Origin: Geodermatophilaceae bacterium URHB0062
Lineage (GTDB): Bacteria; Actinomycetota; Actinomycetes; Mycobacteriales; Geodermatophilaceae
Reading direction: 5' to 3'
Length of the DNA stretch: 64,000 nucleotides
NCBI GenBank assembly: GCA_000620185.1
Contig: JHVO01000005.1
Location: 62,001-126,000, forward strand
Part shown: one piece after another, positions 26,993-35,708 of the stretch
Layout of the letters: each line of letters opens with the position of its first letter
Numbering within the stretch: the first letter of the stretch is position 1
Made by a program: the position numbers and the translations under genes
The notes under the pieces: generated by a model
Seen by the model: only the letters and a program-made list of their open reading frames with translations
Told to the model about the DNA's origin: nothing
Databases searched by the model: none

Positions 26993-28000
26993 GTGAGACT
27001 CCGCCGCAGCGACGTCAACGGCCCCGGTTACCGGCGCCGGCGGGCCGGGCGGGGCTTCGCGTACTACGACGACGACGGCGTCCTGATCAAGGACGACCGG
27101 CTGGACCGCATCCGGGGCCTGGCGATCCCGCCGGCGTGGCGGGACGTCTGGATCTGCCCGTGGCCCAACGGCCACATCCAGGCGACCGGGGTCGACGCGG
27201 CCGGGCGGCGGCAGTACCGCTACCACGACGAGTGGCGTGTGCGCCGGGACGCCGAGAAGCACGAGCGCGTCCTCGAGATCGCCCGCCAGCTGCCCGACGT
27301 CCGGGACGCCGTCAACGCCGGGCTGCGCACCCGCGGACTGAACCGCGACCGGGTGCTGGCGACCGCCATCCGCCTGCTCGACCTCGGTGCCTTCCGTGTC
27401 GGCAGCGAGCAGTACGAGGAGGAGAACGGCACCTACGGGCTGGCCACGCTCAAGCGCTCGCACGTGTCGGTGCGCGGCGAGCGGACGTTCTACTCCTACA
27501 CCGCCAAGGGCGGCGTCGAGCGCGAGGTCGAGGTCACCGACCGGCCGACGGCCACCGTCGTCCGTCAGTTGCTGGAACGGCCGGCGGACGCGGGGGAGGA
27601 CCTGCTCGCCTACCAGACCGAGGACGGCGAGTGGCGGGACGTCACCAGCGCCGAGATCAACGCCTACCTCAAGGAGATCAGCGGCGCGGAGATCACCGCC
27701 AAGGACTTCCGCACCTGGACCGCCACGGTGCTCATGGCGGCCGCTCTCGCCGAGGTGCCGCCGCCGACCAGCCGCACGGCGCGCAAGAAGGTCATCAGCG
27801 CCGCCTACAAGCAGGTGAGCGAGCAGCTCGGCAACACCCCGGCGGTGTGCAAGGCCAGCTACGTCGACCCCCGCGTGGTCGACCGCTTCGAGAACGGGGA
27901 GACGGTGGCCGCCGCGCTGGGCGAGGCGGAGGAGACGGAGGCCGACCGTGACACCCAGAAGGTTCTCGAGGCGGCCGTCTGCCAGCTGCTGTCGGCCTGA
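26993..28000 (+). CDS. DNA topoisomerase IB
   Basis: 335 residues of the eukaryote/poxvirus-like type IB family found in many soil bacteria. The N-terminal domain reads GPGYRRRRAGRGFAYYDDDG, with RIRGLAIPPAWRDVWICP. Catalytic residues lie in RVGSEQY, the KDFRTW region and KASYVDPRVVDRF, where the active tyrosine sits. Histidine usually follows in the family (SYVHP); here it is aspartate. It relaxes supercoils through a 3'-phosphotyrosine intermediate. GTG 26993 starts it. Confidence 0.9.
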   Translation: MRLRRSDVNGPGYRRRRAGRGFAYYDDDGVLIKDDRLDRIRGLAIPPAWRDVWICPWPNGHIQATGVDAAGRRQYRYHDEWRVRRDAEKHERVLEIARQLPDVRDAVNAGLRTRGLNRDRVLATAIRLLDLGAFRVGSEQYEEENGTYGLATLKRSHVSVRGERTFYSYTAKGGVEREVEVTDRPTATVVRQLLERPADAGEDLLAYQTEDGEWRDVTSAEINAYLKEISGAEITAKDFRTWTATVLMAAALAEVPPPTSRTARKKVISAAYKQVSEQLGNTPAVCKASYVDPRVVDRFENGETVAAALGEAEETEADRDTQKVLEAAVCQLLSA

Positions 28001-28125
28001 CGGAGGACGCCGTCCTACCAGAGCCGCGACGTCGTCGCGAGAGCCGCGCCACAGGGCGGCGTCGACGACCATGGGGCGGCCTCGGCCGCCGCTCGCGCCC
28101 CCTCATGACCGGTGGGGGCCCGGAA

Positions 28126-28166
28126 CCGACGAGGGCCCCGCCGGAATCCGGCGGGGCCCTCGTCGG
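28126..28166. terminator. 41-bp perfect palindrome, bidirectional terminator
   Basis: Two 20-bp arms around one central base (28146), rich in GGGCCCC, lie between the convergent topoisomerase and STAS genes. The symmetry and position fit a bidirectional terminator. Confidence 0.75.
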
Positions 28167-28179
28167 CCTCGTCCAGAGG

Positions 28180-28205
28180 CTCACCCTGAGCTTGCGAAGG
28201 GTGAG
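28180..28205. repeat. small hairpin of the CCCTGAGCTTG-CGAAGGG type
   Basis: CTCACCCT at 28180-28187 pairs with AGGGTGAG at 28198-28205 around GAGCTTGCGA. It resembles the short extragenic palindrome CCCTGAGCTTGTCGAAGGG that is scattered in many bacterial genomes. Confidence 0.55.
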
Positions 28206-28222
28206 GGGGACGAGGTCCTCTT

Positions 28223-28621
28223 TCAGCGGGCGGTGCTGTCGGCGATCGTGAAGAGGTCGATCAGGCCGGTCACCTCGAGCGGCCGGGTGACCGCGCGGGT
28301 GGTGGCGATGAGCCGCAGGCCGACCTCCCGGGAGCGGGCCGACTTCTGGGTCTCGACGAGGACGGCCAGACCGGCGGAACCCAGGAACTGGACGCCGGAC
28401 AGGTCGATCACCAGCTCGCTCGGCTGCTGCTCGAGCTGGCTGTCGAGCGTGGAGCGGAGCACCGGGGCGGTGAACGTGTCCACCTCGCCGACGACCGTCA
28501 CCGTCACCACGCCGTCGTCACCGGTGGAGGTGGAGAGCGTGATCACGTCGTCGAAGGGGGCCTCGGTGCCTTCGGTCGACACGTCGGGCTGCCCCTCGGC
28601 GGGCAGGTCGCTAGTGGTCAC
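28223..28621 (-). CDS. STAS-domain anti-sigma factor antagonist
   Basis: 132 residues. After a 25-residue acidic leader, the STAS domain shows VTVTVVGEVDTFTAPVLRST, then ELVIDLSGVQFLGSAGLAVL, with the phosphorylatable serine in GSAG. It probably sequesters an RsbW-type kinase such as the one encoded 3.4 kb away. GTG 28619-28621 has GAGAGGAG 11 nt upstream. An 8-bp inverted repeat (28684-28691/28700-28707) lies in its leader. The rest of 28622-28886 shows nothing clear. Confidence 0.9.
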   Translation of the reverse strand: MTTSDLPAEGQPDVSTEGTEAPFDDVITLSTSTGDDGVVTVTVVGEVDTFTAPVLRSTLDSQLEQQPSELVIDLSGVQFLGSAGLAVLVETQKSARSREVGLRLIATTRAVTRPLEVTGLIDLFTIADSTAR

Positions 28622-28886
28622 GGACAGTGGCTCCTCTCGGCGGCACCCGGGTGGCGGACCGCCCGGACAATCTACCGCTGCGCGGGAGCCGGGAACTCAC
28701 GGCTCCCGATCCCGCAGGTCGTCATACGTGTCGGCTTGCCGGATCCGGTGAGATCCGGTCGACGCGGCTTCCTGCTGAACCGCGTTCCCAAACGTAGACA
28801 ATCGATCGCGGACACGCCAACCCACCCCCCGGGTGGGCCTCCTCCCCAGGGGGTAGGGGCGGCGCCGCTCCGGTGGCGCCGCCCGG

Positions 28887-29327
28887 TCAGCCGTCCGTGA
28901 GGTGCACCGCCCCCGCCTCGGGGCCCTCGCCGCCGACCACCGGATCGCCCGTGGCCTCCATGTCGTCGGCAGTGCGATTGGTGCCCGAGTCGCTGTCGGG
29001 GCTGGTGTCCAGGTCCTGCTCGAGCTGCGCCCCCGCGCGGTTCGGGTCCTCGGCCGGGCGGACGTCGGGGACGTCGTCGGGCACCTCGCGGTCCAGGCGG
29101 TCGGTCAGGGGCTCGCCCTGCGCCTGCTCGAAGGCGGTGGTGCCGTAGTCGACGGTGGCCGTCGCCCGCTCGCCGGGCATCGGCGCGAACTCCGGATCCT
29201 CGGCGCGGTAGATGCCGGGAGAGTCGTCCTGCGCCACCTCGGGGATGCCGTCGTCCTCGGGGAAGATGTCCCGCGCGGTCTGTCCCTCGGTCTGCGTGGT
29301 GCCGTCGGTCGTGCCGGGGTCGGTCAT
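28887..29327 (-). CDS. DUF5709 protein
   Basis: 146 residues, acidic and probably disordered in part. It has the DUF5709 signatures EDDGIPEVAQDDSPGI, PMPGERATATVDYGTTAFEQ and EPLTDRLDREVPD. The function is unknown; the family is restricted to actinobacteria. ATG 29325-29327. It is divergent from the DUF1360 gene; the 187-bp gap between them contains no clear promoter. Confidence 0.82.
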   Translation of the reverse strand: MTDPGTTDGTTQTEGQTARDIFPEDDGIPEVAQDDSPGIYRAEDPEFAPMPGERATATVDYGTTAFEQAQGEPLTDRLDREVPDDVPDVRPAEDPNRAGAQLEQDLDTSPDSDSGTNRTADDMEATGDPVVGGEGPEAGAVHLTDG

Positions 29328-29514
29328 GCGAAGCCTCCGTCCGTGCGGCGGGCGAACCCGCTCTCGTCGTCCCCGGGGGGACGTGGGGCCGGTCGGGTGA
29401 CCGGCGTCGGACCCGAGCCCTACCCGGGTCCCTGCCCGGCATGCGCGGTGTGCCGTTCCGCACCGTCACGGCCGGCCGGGCGTGCACCCGCGACGCCCGG
29501 GGTAGGCCGCTGCC

Positions 29515-30090
29515 ATGGCGTTCGCAGACCAGGTCCAACGGTTGGGTGCTCCGGTCCGGGAGTGGGCCCGCACGCAGAGGCGGGAGTACACGAACGGGGA
29601 GCCGCGGCCGCTGGCCGGCGATCTCGGCGCGATGGGCGTCTACCTGGGTCTGGTGTCCGCGGCCGCCGCGGCGGTGCGTGCCTCGGGCCGGGAACTGCCG
29701 GAGCGGATCCCGTTCGGCGACGCCGTCCTGCTGACGGTGGGCACCTTCCGGCTCGCCCGCCGCATCGCCAAGGACCCGGTCACCAGCCCGCTGCGGGCGC
29801 CGTTCACCCGCTTCGAGGGCGCGTCCGGACACGCGGAGGTGGCCGAGGAGGTGCGCGAGCACGGCGGGGTGAAGCACGCCGTCGGCGAACTGCTCACGTG
29901 TCCCTTCTGCCTGGCCCAGTGGGTCGGGACGGCGTTCGTCCTCGGCTACGTCACCGCGCCGAGGGCCACCCGCCTGGCCGCGCTCGCGATGACCATGGTC
30001 GCCGGCTCCGACGTGCTCCAGTTCGTCTACGACGGGATCCAGAACGGCAGCCTCGACCCGAAGGACCACGACCCCGAACCGCCGCGCTGA
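29515..30090 (+). CDS. DUF1360 membrane-associated protein
   Basis: 191 residues. The DUF1360 core reads FRLARRIAKDPVTSPLRAPF, with HAVGELLTCPFCLAQWVGTA. The invariant CPFC motif could be a metal or redox site. Hydrophobic segments lie around 43-57, 72-82 and 130-165. Related proteins include Bacillus sporulation protein YjcA. ATG 29515. Confidence 0.8.
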   Translation: MAFADQVQRLGAPVREWARTQRREYTNGEPRPLAGDLGAMGVYLGLVSAAAAAVRASGRELPERIPFGDAVLLTVGTFRLARRIAKDPVTSPLRAPFTRFEGASGHAEVAEEVREHGGVKHAVGELLTCPFCLAQWVGTAFVLGYVTAPRATRLAALAMTMVAGSDVLQFVYDGIQNGSLDPKDHDPEPPR

Positions 30091-30241
30091 GGTGCTGCGC
30101 GTCGTCCTCCGAACGGGGGAGCCGGGGCGCCCGCCGACCTGCCACGGGACACGCGGCGGCCTTATCCTGCGATCTTGACCCGGGTTCCGGGTCCGGCGCG
30201 GTCTCCGTGCCGGCCGCGCGGCCCGTTCGGTGAGGAGCGAC

Positions 30242-31249
30242 ATGCGATCGATCTGGCGTGGGGCCGTGTCCTTCGGGCTCGTCAGCATCGGCGTGAAGCT
30301 CTACTCGGCCACCGAGGACAAGGACATCCGCTTCCACCAGGTGCACGCCACCGACGGGGGGCGCGTGAAGTACAAGCGCGTCTGCTCGATCGACGGCGAG
30401 GAGGTCGAGTACAGCGACATCGCCAAGGGCTACGAACTGCCCAGCGGTGACGTCGTGATCCTGACCGACGAGGACTTCGACGAGCTGCCGCTGTCCACGC
30501 GGCGCGAGATCGAGGTGCTGCAGTTCGTCGACCAGAGCGAGATCGACCCGATCCAGTTCGAGAAGACCTACTACCTCGAGCCCGACGGTCCCGCCGTCCG
30601 GCCCTACGTGCTGCTGCGCGAGGCGCTGGAGAACGCGGGACAGGTCGCGATCACCAAGATCGCGATCCGGCAGCGCGAGTCGCTCGCGGCCATGCGGGTG
30701 CGCGACGGCGTGCTCGTGCTGCACACGATGCGGTGGCCCGACGAGATCCGCCGTCCCGACTTCGCCTTCCTCGACGAGGACGTGAGCGTCCGGCCGCAGG
30801 AACTGCAGATGGCCGAGGCCCTGATCGGCTCGATGACCGGTGAGTTCGACCCGAGCGAGTTCACCGACGACTACCGCGAGGCGATGACCGCGCTGCTCGA
30901 GGCCAAGCAGAGCGGTGGCGAGGTGCAGGCCATCCCGGAGGCGCCGGACACCGGTGCCGCGGTGGTCGACCTGATGAGCGCCCTGCGGCGCAGCGTCGAG
31001 CGCGCCCGCGGCGGCTCCGGGGACGACGCCTCCGAGGAGGCGACCGCCGACACCACCGAGGCCGCCGCGAAGCCGGCGGCCAAGAAGGCGCCGGCGAAGA
31101 AGGCGACCGCGGCTGCGGAGAAGAAGGCCCCCGCGAAGAAGGCCCCGGCCAAGAAGGCGGCCGCCGAGAAGCCGGCCGAGAAGGCAACTGCCTCGAAGAG
31201 CACGACGGCGAAGAAGGCCCCGGCCAAGCGCGCCCGCCGCAGCGCCTGA
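30242..31249 (+). CDS. ku: non-homologous end-joining protein Ku
   Basis: 335 residues. The Ku core covers residues 1-255: MRSIWRGAVSFGLVSIGVKL, then ITKIAIRQRESLAAMRV and MRWPDEIRRPDFAFLDEDV. The homodimer threads onto double-strand ends and recruits LigD. The C-terminal 75 residues are a lysine/alanine/proline tail with KKAPAK repeats, as in long actinobacterial Ku proteins that contact DNA. ATG 30242 follows GAGGAG. The ligase gene starts 1 bp after its stop. Confidence 0.95.
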   Translation: MRSIWRGAVSFGLVSIGVKLYSATEDKDIRFHQVHATDGGRVKYKRVCSIDGEEVEYSDIAKGYELPSGDVVILTDEDFDELPLSTRREIEVLQFVDQSEIDPIQFEKTYYLEPDGPAVRPYVLLREALENAGQVAITKIAIRQRESLAAMRVRDGVLVLHTMRWPDEIRRPDFAFLDEDVSVRPQELQMAEALIGSMTGEFDPSEFTDDYREAMTALLEAKQSGGEVQAIPEAPDTGAAVVDLMSALRRSVERARGGSGDDASEEATADTTEAAAKPAAKKAPAKKATAAAEKKAPAKKAPAKKAAAEKPAEKATASKSTTAKKAPAKRARRSA

Positions 31250-31250
31250 C

Positions 31251-32738
31251 GTGCCCGCGCGCTCGCGCGGCGGCCGGGAGGACCCGCTCGCCGAGTACCG
31301 GGCCAAGCGGGATCCGGCTCGGACCGCCGAACCGGTCCCGGCGCCCGGCCAACCGCTGCCGTCCGGGGACGACGACACCTTCGTCGTCCAGGAGCACCAC
31401 ACGCCCCGCGGCCGCACCGGGGAGCGGGTGCACTGGGACCTGCGGCTGGAGCGCGACGGTGTCCTCAAGAGCTGGGCGGTGCCGAAGGGGCCGCCGACCG
31501 CGCCGGGCACCAACCGGCTCGCCGTCCCGACCGAGGACCATCCGCTGGAGTACGCGAGCTTCGCCGGGACGATCGCCGCCGGGGAGTACGGCGGCGGGCA
31601 CGTCACCATCTGGGACGCCGGCCGCTACGCCACCGAGAAGTGGGACGAGCGGCACATCATCGTCAGCTTCGACGGGCGCCGGCTGGCCGGCCGGTACGCC
31701 CTCTTCCCGCTCGACGACGGCGCCTGGAACATCCGCAAGCTCGACGACACCCAGCCACCGTCCGAGCCGGAACCGGAACTGGCTGAGGCACCGCTGCCGA
31801 TGCTCGCCCTCGCCGCGGAGATGCCCCCGGCCGAGGAGGACGCCCGCTGGGGTTACGAGTTCAAGTGGGACGGCGTCCGGGCGGTGGCCGCGGTGCGCGG
31901 CGGCGTCCTCGCGCTGACCTCGCGCAAGGGCACCGACATCACCGTCCGCTATCCGGAGGTCGGGCGGCTGCCCGACGCGCTCGCCGGGCACGACGCCGTC
32001 CTGGACGGCGAGATCGTGGCGATGGACGCGGCCGGGCGGCCGGACTTCGGCGCGCTGCAGAGCCGCATGCACCGCACCGGGCCGGAGGTGCCGCGCATGG
32101 CGGCCGCGGCGCCGGTGACCTACCTGGTCTTCGATCTGCTGTCCCTCGACGGCGAGGACCTGCTCGACCGGCCGTATGCCGAGCGCCGCGAGCGGCTCGA
32201 CGCCCTCGGCCCGTCGGGGCAGCGCTGGGTGACGACGCCGTGGTTCCCGGGCGGTGGGGCAGGCGTCCTGGCCGCCAGCGAGGAGAACGGCCTCGAGGGT
32301 GTGGTGGCCAAGCGGCTGGACTCGCCCTACCGGCCCGGGGTGCGCAGCCCTGACTGGCGCAAGATCAAGAACTTCAAGACCCAGTCGGTCGTCGTCGGCG
32401 GCTGGCGGCCGGGGCAGGGCCGGCGGGCGGGCACCATCGGCTCGCTGCTGGTCGGCGTACCCGACGACGAGGGCCGGCTGATCTACGTCGGCCATGTCGG
32501 CACGGGGTTCAGCGATCAGAACCTGCGCGACCTCCAGCGGATGCTCACTTCCCGGGACACCCCGCCCTTCGAGGGCGCGCTGCCGCGCGAGGTCACCCGC
32601 GACGCGCACTGGGTCGAGCCGGACCTGGTGGGTGAGGTCGCCTATGCGGTGTGGACGGCGGACAACCGGCTGCGCCACCCGGTGTGGCGGGGGGTGCGGG
32701 ACGACCTGGAGCCCGACGACGTGGTGGTCGAACCGTGA
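31251..32738 (+). CDS. ligD: ATP-dependent DNA ligase LigD with 3'-phosphoesterase domain
   Basis: 495 residues. The N-terminal phosphoesterase domain (about 40-160) has H61-W-D63-L-R65 and the WAVPKGP motif. The ligase domain follows, with motif I FKWDGVRA (nucleophile K205), then LDGEIVAMD, EGVVAKRLDSPYRPG and an OB-fold C-terminus. It trims and seals broken ends with Ku. The polymerase domain of canonical LigD is absent here and is encoded by the next gene, which overlaps by 4 bp. Confidence 0.94.
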   Translation: MPARSRGGREDPLAEYRAKRDPARTAEPVPAPGQPLPSGDDDTFVVQEHHTPRGRTGERVHWDLRLERDGVLKSWAVPKGPPTAPGTNRLAVPTEDHPLEYASFAGTIAAGEYGGGHVTIWDAGRYATEKWDERHIIVSFDGRRLAGRYALFPLDDGAWNIRKLDDTQPPSEPEPELAEAPLPMLALAAEMPPAEEDARWGYEFKWDGVRAVAAVRGGVLALTSRKGTDITVRYPEVGRLPDALAGHDAVLDGEIVAMDAAGRPDFGALQSRMHRTGPEVPRMAAAAPVTYLVFDLLSLDGEDLLDRPYAERRERLDALGPSGQRWVTTPWFPGGGAGVLAASEENGLEGVVAKRLDSPYRPGVRSPDWRKIKNFKTQSVVVGGWRPGQGRRAGTIGSLLVGVPDDEGRLIYVGHVGTGFSDQNLRDLQRMLTSRDTPPFEGALPREVTRDAHWVEPDLVGEVAYAVWTADNRLRHPVWRGVRDDLEPDDVVVEP

Positions 32739-33664
32739 CGCAGCCCCGCAGGCAGCGGGTGGAGATCGACGGGCGGACGCTCAGCGTCTCGAACCTGGAG
32801 AAGGTGCTCTTCCCGGAGGTCGGGTTCACCAAGGCCCAGGTGATCAACTACTACGTGCGGATCGCCCCGGTGCTGCTGCCGCACCTCGCCGGACGGCCGG
32901 TCACGTTCACCCGCTGGCCCGACGGCGTGGAGGGGCAGAAGTTCTTCGAGAAGAACAGCGCCCGGCACGCGCCGGAATGGGTCCGCCGGGTGACCATTCC
33001 GAGCCCCGGCAGCTCGACCGGCCGGGAGACCCTCGACATGGTCGTCCTCGAATCGGTCGCCGACCTCGCCTGGGCGGCCAACCTCGCCGCGCTGGAGCTG
33101 CACGTCCCGCAGTGGCAGGTCGACGACGACGGCGTGCCGCAGCTGCCCGATCTGCTGGTGCTGGACCTCGACCCCGGTCCGGACACCGGTCTCGCGGAGT
33201 GCTGTGCGGTCGCCGAGCGGCTGGGCGCCCGCCTCGAGGACGACGGCCTGGACCCGGTGGTGAAGACGTCGGGCTCCAAGGGCATGCAGGTCTACGCGCC
33301 GATCGTGTCCGCCGACCGCGAGCACGCCAGCCGGTACGCGAAGGGGCTGGCCCAGGAGCTCTCCGCCCAGACCCCTGACGACGTCGTCTGGCGCATGGAG
33401 AAGGTGCTGCGCCCGGGCAAGGTGCTCATCGACTGGAGCCAGAACAACCCGGCGAAGACGACGGTGGCCCCGTACTCGCTGCGGGCGCGCACGGGGGCGA
33501 CGGTCTCGACGCCGATCGGGTGGGACGAGGTGGACGCCGTCCGCGAGGGCGCGGACCCCGCCACGCTGCGCTTCGGCACCGGCGACGTCCTCGAGCGGGT
33601 CGACGAGTACGGCGACCTGTTCGACGTCGCCAACGCCCGTCGGGCGCCGCTACCGGAGGTGTGA
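32735..33664 (+). CDS. non-homologous end-joining polymerase (LigD polymerase domain)
   Basis: 309 residues of the archaeo-eukaryotic primase fold. LVLDLDPGP carries the metal-binding acids; TSGSKGMQVYAPI and VLIDWSQNNPAKTTVAPYSLR are diagnostic. It fills gaps with ribonucleotides during end joining. GTG 32735 overlaps the ligase stop (GTGA). The operon ku-ligase-polymerase is a split form of the three-domain LigD. Confidence 0.93.
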   Translation: MTQPRRQRVEIDGRTLSVSNLEKVLFPEVGFTKAQVINYYVRIAPVLLPHLAGRPVTFTRWPDGVEGQKFFEKNSARHAPEWVRRVTIPSPGSSTGRETLDMVVLESVADLAWAANLAALELHVPQWQVDDDGVPQLPDLLVLDLDPGPDTGLAECCAVAERLGARLEDDGLDPVVKTSGSKGMQVYAPIVSADREHASRYAKGLAQELSAQTPDDVVWRMEKVLRPGKVLIDWSQNNPAKTTVAPYSLRARTGATVSTPIGWDEVDAVREGADPATLRFGTGDVLERVDEYGDLFDVANARRAPLPEV

Positions 33665-33710
33665 CGCGGGAGCCCGATGGGCCGCATGGCCCTGAGGCTT
33701 CCGTGGGCGC

Positions 33711-33744
33711 TTGTGCTCTGCTCCGCCGTGTAAGCAGAGCACAA
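33711..33744 (+). terminator. hairpin after the end-joining operon
   Basis: Perfect 12-bp arms TTGTGCTCTGCT and AGCAGAGCACAA around a 10-nt loop, 47 bp after the polymerase stop and 103 bp before purU. No U-tract. Confidence 0.65.
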
Positions 33745-33846
33745 CTGTGGACGGATGACCGCTCCAGTGCACCGCGTCGAGGGCCGGCATGGGGGCCGCC
33801 GAGGGCCGGCCTGGCGGCTCAGGAAGCTCTGGGAGGATTCCCGATC

Positions 33847-34728
33847 GTGTCCACAGCCGGTCAGCCCGATCCCCGCTTCGCCGACGTGGGGCGGCTCGTC
33901 GTCCGATGCCCCGACCGGCCGGGCATCGTCGCCGTCCTCAGCGGTCTGATGGCCGAGGTCGGCGCGAACATCATCGACTCGCAGCAACACTCGTCCGATC
34001 CCAGCGGCGGCACGTTCACCCTCCGGCTGGAGTTCTTCCTCGCCGACCTGGCAGGCCGCCGCGCCGGGCTGGAGCAGCGGCTGGCCGCGCTGGCGGGGGA
34101 GTGGGGCATGGTCTGGCGGCTGACCGAGGCCGCGCACCGTCCCACCCTCGCCGTCTTCGTCAGCCGCACCGACCACGTGCTGCAGGAGCTGATCTACCGC
34201 GTGCGCGCGGGTGACCTGCGCGCCGAGATCGCCTGCATCGTGTCCAACCACCCCGACCTCGAGCCGGTGGCGCGGGCGGCCGGCATCGCCTTCCACCACG
34301 TGCCGGTGACGGCGGAGACCAAGGACGAGGCGGAGGCGGAGGCGCTGCGGCTGATCGGGGACGTCGACCTGGTGGTGCTGGCCCGGTACATGCAGATCGT
34401 GTCGCCCGAGTTCTGCGCCCGCTTCCCGGAGCGGCTGATCAACATCCACCACAGCTTCCTGCCGGCGTTCGTGGGCGCGAACCCGTACCGGGCGGCGCAC
34501 GACCGCGGGGTGAAGCTGATCGGGGCGACCGCGCACTACGTGACCGCGGAGCTCGACGCCGGGCCGATCATCGAGCAGGAGGTCGCCCGCGTCGACCACC
34601 GCGCGACCGTCGAGGACATGCGACGGGTCGGCCGCTACGTCGAGCGCCAGGTGCTCGCGCAGGCGGTCACCTGGCACTGCGAGGACCGCGTCATCGTCGA
34701 GGGCCCGCGCACCATCGTCTTCGCCTGA
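33847..34728 (+). CDS. purU: formyltetrahydrofolate deformylase
   Basis: 293 residues. An N-terminal ACT domain (about 10-85) begins GRLVVRCPDRPGIVAVLSGL. The formyltransferase-like domain contains CIVSNHPDL, LARYMQIVS, INIHHSFLPAF and GATAHYVTAELDAGPII. It releases formate and tetrahydrofolate from 10-formyl-THF, balancing one-carbon pools. GTG 33847 is preceded by GGGAGG 11 nt upstream. Confidence 0.94.
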   Translation: MSTAGQPDPRFADVGRLVVRCPDRPGIVAVLSGLMAEVGANIIDSQQHSSDPSGGTFTLRLEFFLADLAGRRAGLEQRLAALAGEWGMVWRLTEAAHRPTLAVFVSRTDHVLQELIYRVRAGDLRAEIACIVSNHPDLEPVARAAGIAFHHVPVTAETKDEAEAEALRLIGDVDLVVLARYMQIVSPEFCARFPERLINIHHSFLPAFVGANPYRAAHDRGVKLIGATAHYVTAELDAGPIIEQEVARVDHRATVEDMRRVGRYVERQVLAQAVTWHCEDRVIVEGPRTIVFA

Positions 34729-34834
34729 CAGGGGCGAGCGGGGCGGGCCGGACCGGCCTGAGACCGGGCGGGTCGGTCGTCTCCCGGACCGAATGGTCGC
34801 GCCGGTGCGCAGGTTCACCGTTCGTCCCCGTTCT

Positions 34835-34864
34835 GTGACAGATCCCGAAACCATGTCCTAGAGT
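34835..34864 (+). promoter_or_regulatory. sigma-70-like promoter of the PP2C-FHA operon
   Basis: GTGACA (34835-34840) and TAGAGT (34859-34864) are separated by 18 bp and lie about 50 bp before the start codon. The -35 matches 5 of 6 and the -10 matches 4 of 6 consensus bases. Confidence 0.5.
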
Positions 34865-34913
34865 TCCGCTCGCTGCAGCCGTGGGAGGGCCGCTGCCTTG
34901 GAGAGGGGGGCTC

Positions 34914-35708
34914 GTGCCCGGAGCTGCGGTACCGGCCTTCGACGGTCTCGTCGAGGTCGTCGTGGGTTCCGCCACGCACTGCGGCCACCACCGCCGGGTC
35001 AACGAGGACAGCCTCCTCGTGCTCCCGCACGTCTACGTCGTCGCCGACGGGATGGGTGGGCACGCGGCTGGCGACCAGGCCAGCGCGATCCTGGTGGAGG
35101 AGATGCGCGCCCTGGCGGAGCGGGCGGTGGAGGCCGGCGACGTCAGCGAGGTCCTCGAGCAGGCCAACGTGCGCGTCCGCGCCCTCGCCGACGGCGGAGC
35201 CGGGACGACGGTCACGGCGGCGATCGGCGTCGTGCACGACGAGGCCCCGTACTGGCTGGTCGCCAACCTCGGTGACTCGCGGACCTACCGGCTCTCGGAG
35301 GGGCGGCTCGAGCAGGTCAGCGTCGACCACTCCGTGGTGCAGGAGCTCCTCGACCGCGGGTTGCTCGACGCCGAGGGCGCCAAGCGGCACCCGCAGCGGC
35401 ACGTGATCACCCGCGCGGTCGGCAGCCCCCAGGTGCTGCAGCCGGACTACTGGCTGTTGCCGGCGCTCGACGGCGACCGGCTCGTGCTGTGCAGCGACGG
35501 CCTCACCGGTGAGGTCGACGACGACGGCATCGAGGCCGCCTTGCTGGAGCACGCCGACCCGCAGCAGGCGGCCGACGCGTTGGTGCAGCTCGCGCTGGAC
35601 GGCGGAGGCCGGGACAACGTCACCATCGTCGTCATCGACACCCGGGGACGCCCGGGGCATCCGGGTCTCGACGAGACCCTGCCGGGCTCCGAGAACGGGA
35701 CCACGTGA
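34914..35708 (+). CDS. PP2C-family serine/threonine phosphatase
   Basis: 264 residues, soluble. Metal-binding motifs are RVNEDSLLV (30-32), VVADGMGGH (D45), [22 protein letters not shown] and [13 protein letters not shown]. It lacks a membrane anchor, unlike the PstP of the cell-division cluster. GTG 34914 is preceded by GAGAGGGGGG. Its stop overlaps the FHA gene (GTGA), so the pair form a phospho-signalling operon. Confidence 0.92.
   Translation: MPGAAVPAFDGLVEVVVGSATHCGHHRRVNEDSLLVLPHVYVVADGMGGHAAGDQASAILVEEMRALAERAVEAGDVSEVLEQANVRVRALADGGAGTTVTAAIGVVHDEAPYWLVANLGDSRTYRLSEGRLEQVSVDHSVVQELLDRGLLDAEGAKRHPQRHVITRAVGSPQVLQPDYWLLPALDGDRLVLCSDGLTGEVDDDGIEAALLEHADPQQAADALVQLALDGGGRDNVTIVVIDTRGRPGHPGLDETLPGSENGTT

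Noticed and set aside
28770-28800. GTTT followed 17 bp later by GGAAGC on the minus strand before the STAS gene
   Set aside because: The -35 fits SigF but the -10 does not match GGGTAT, so it was not called a promoter.
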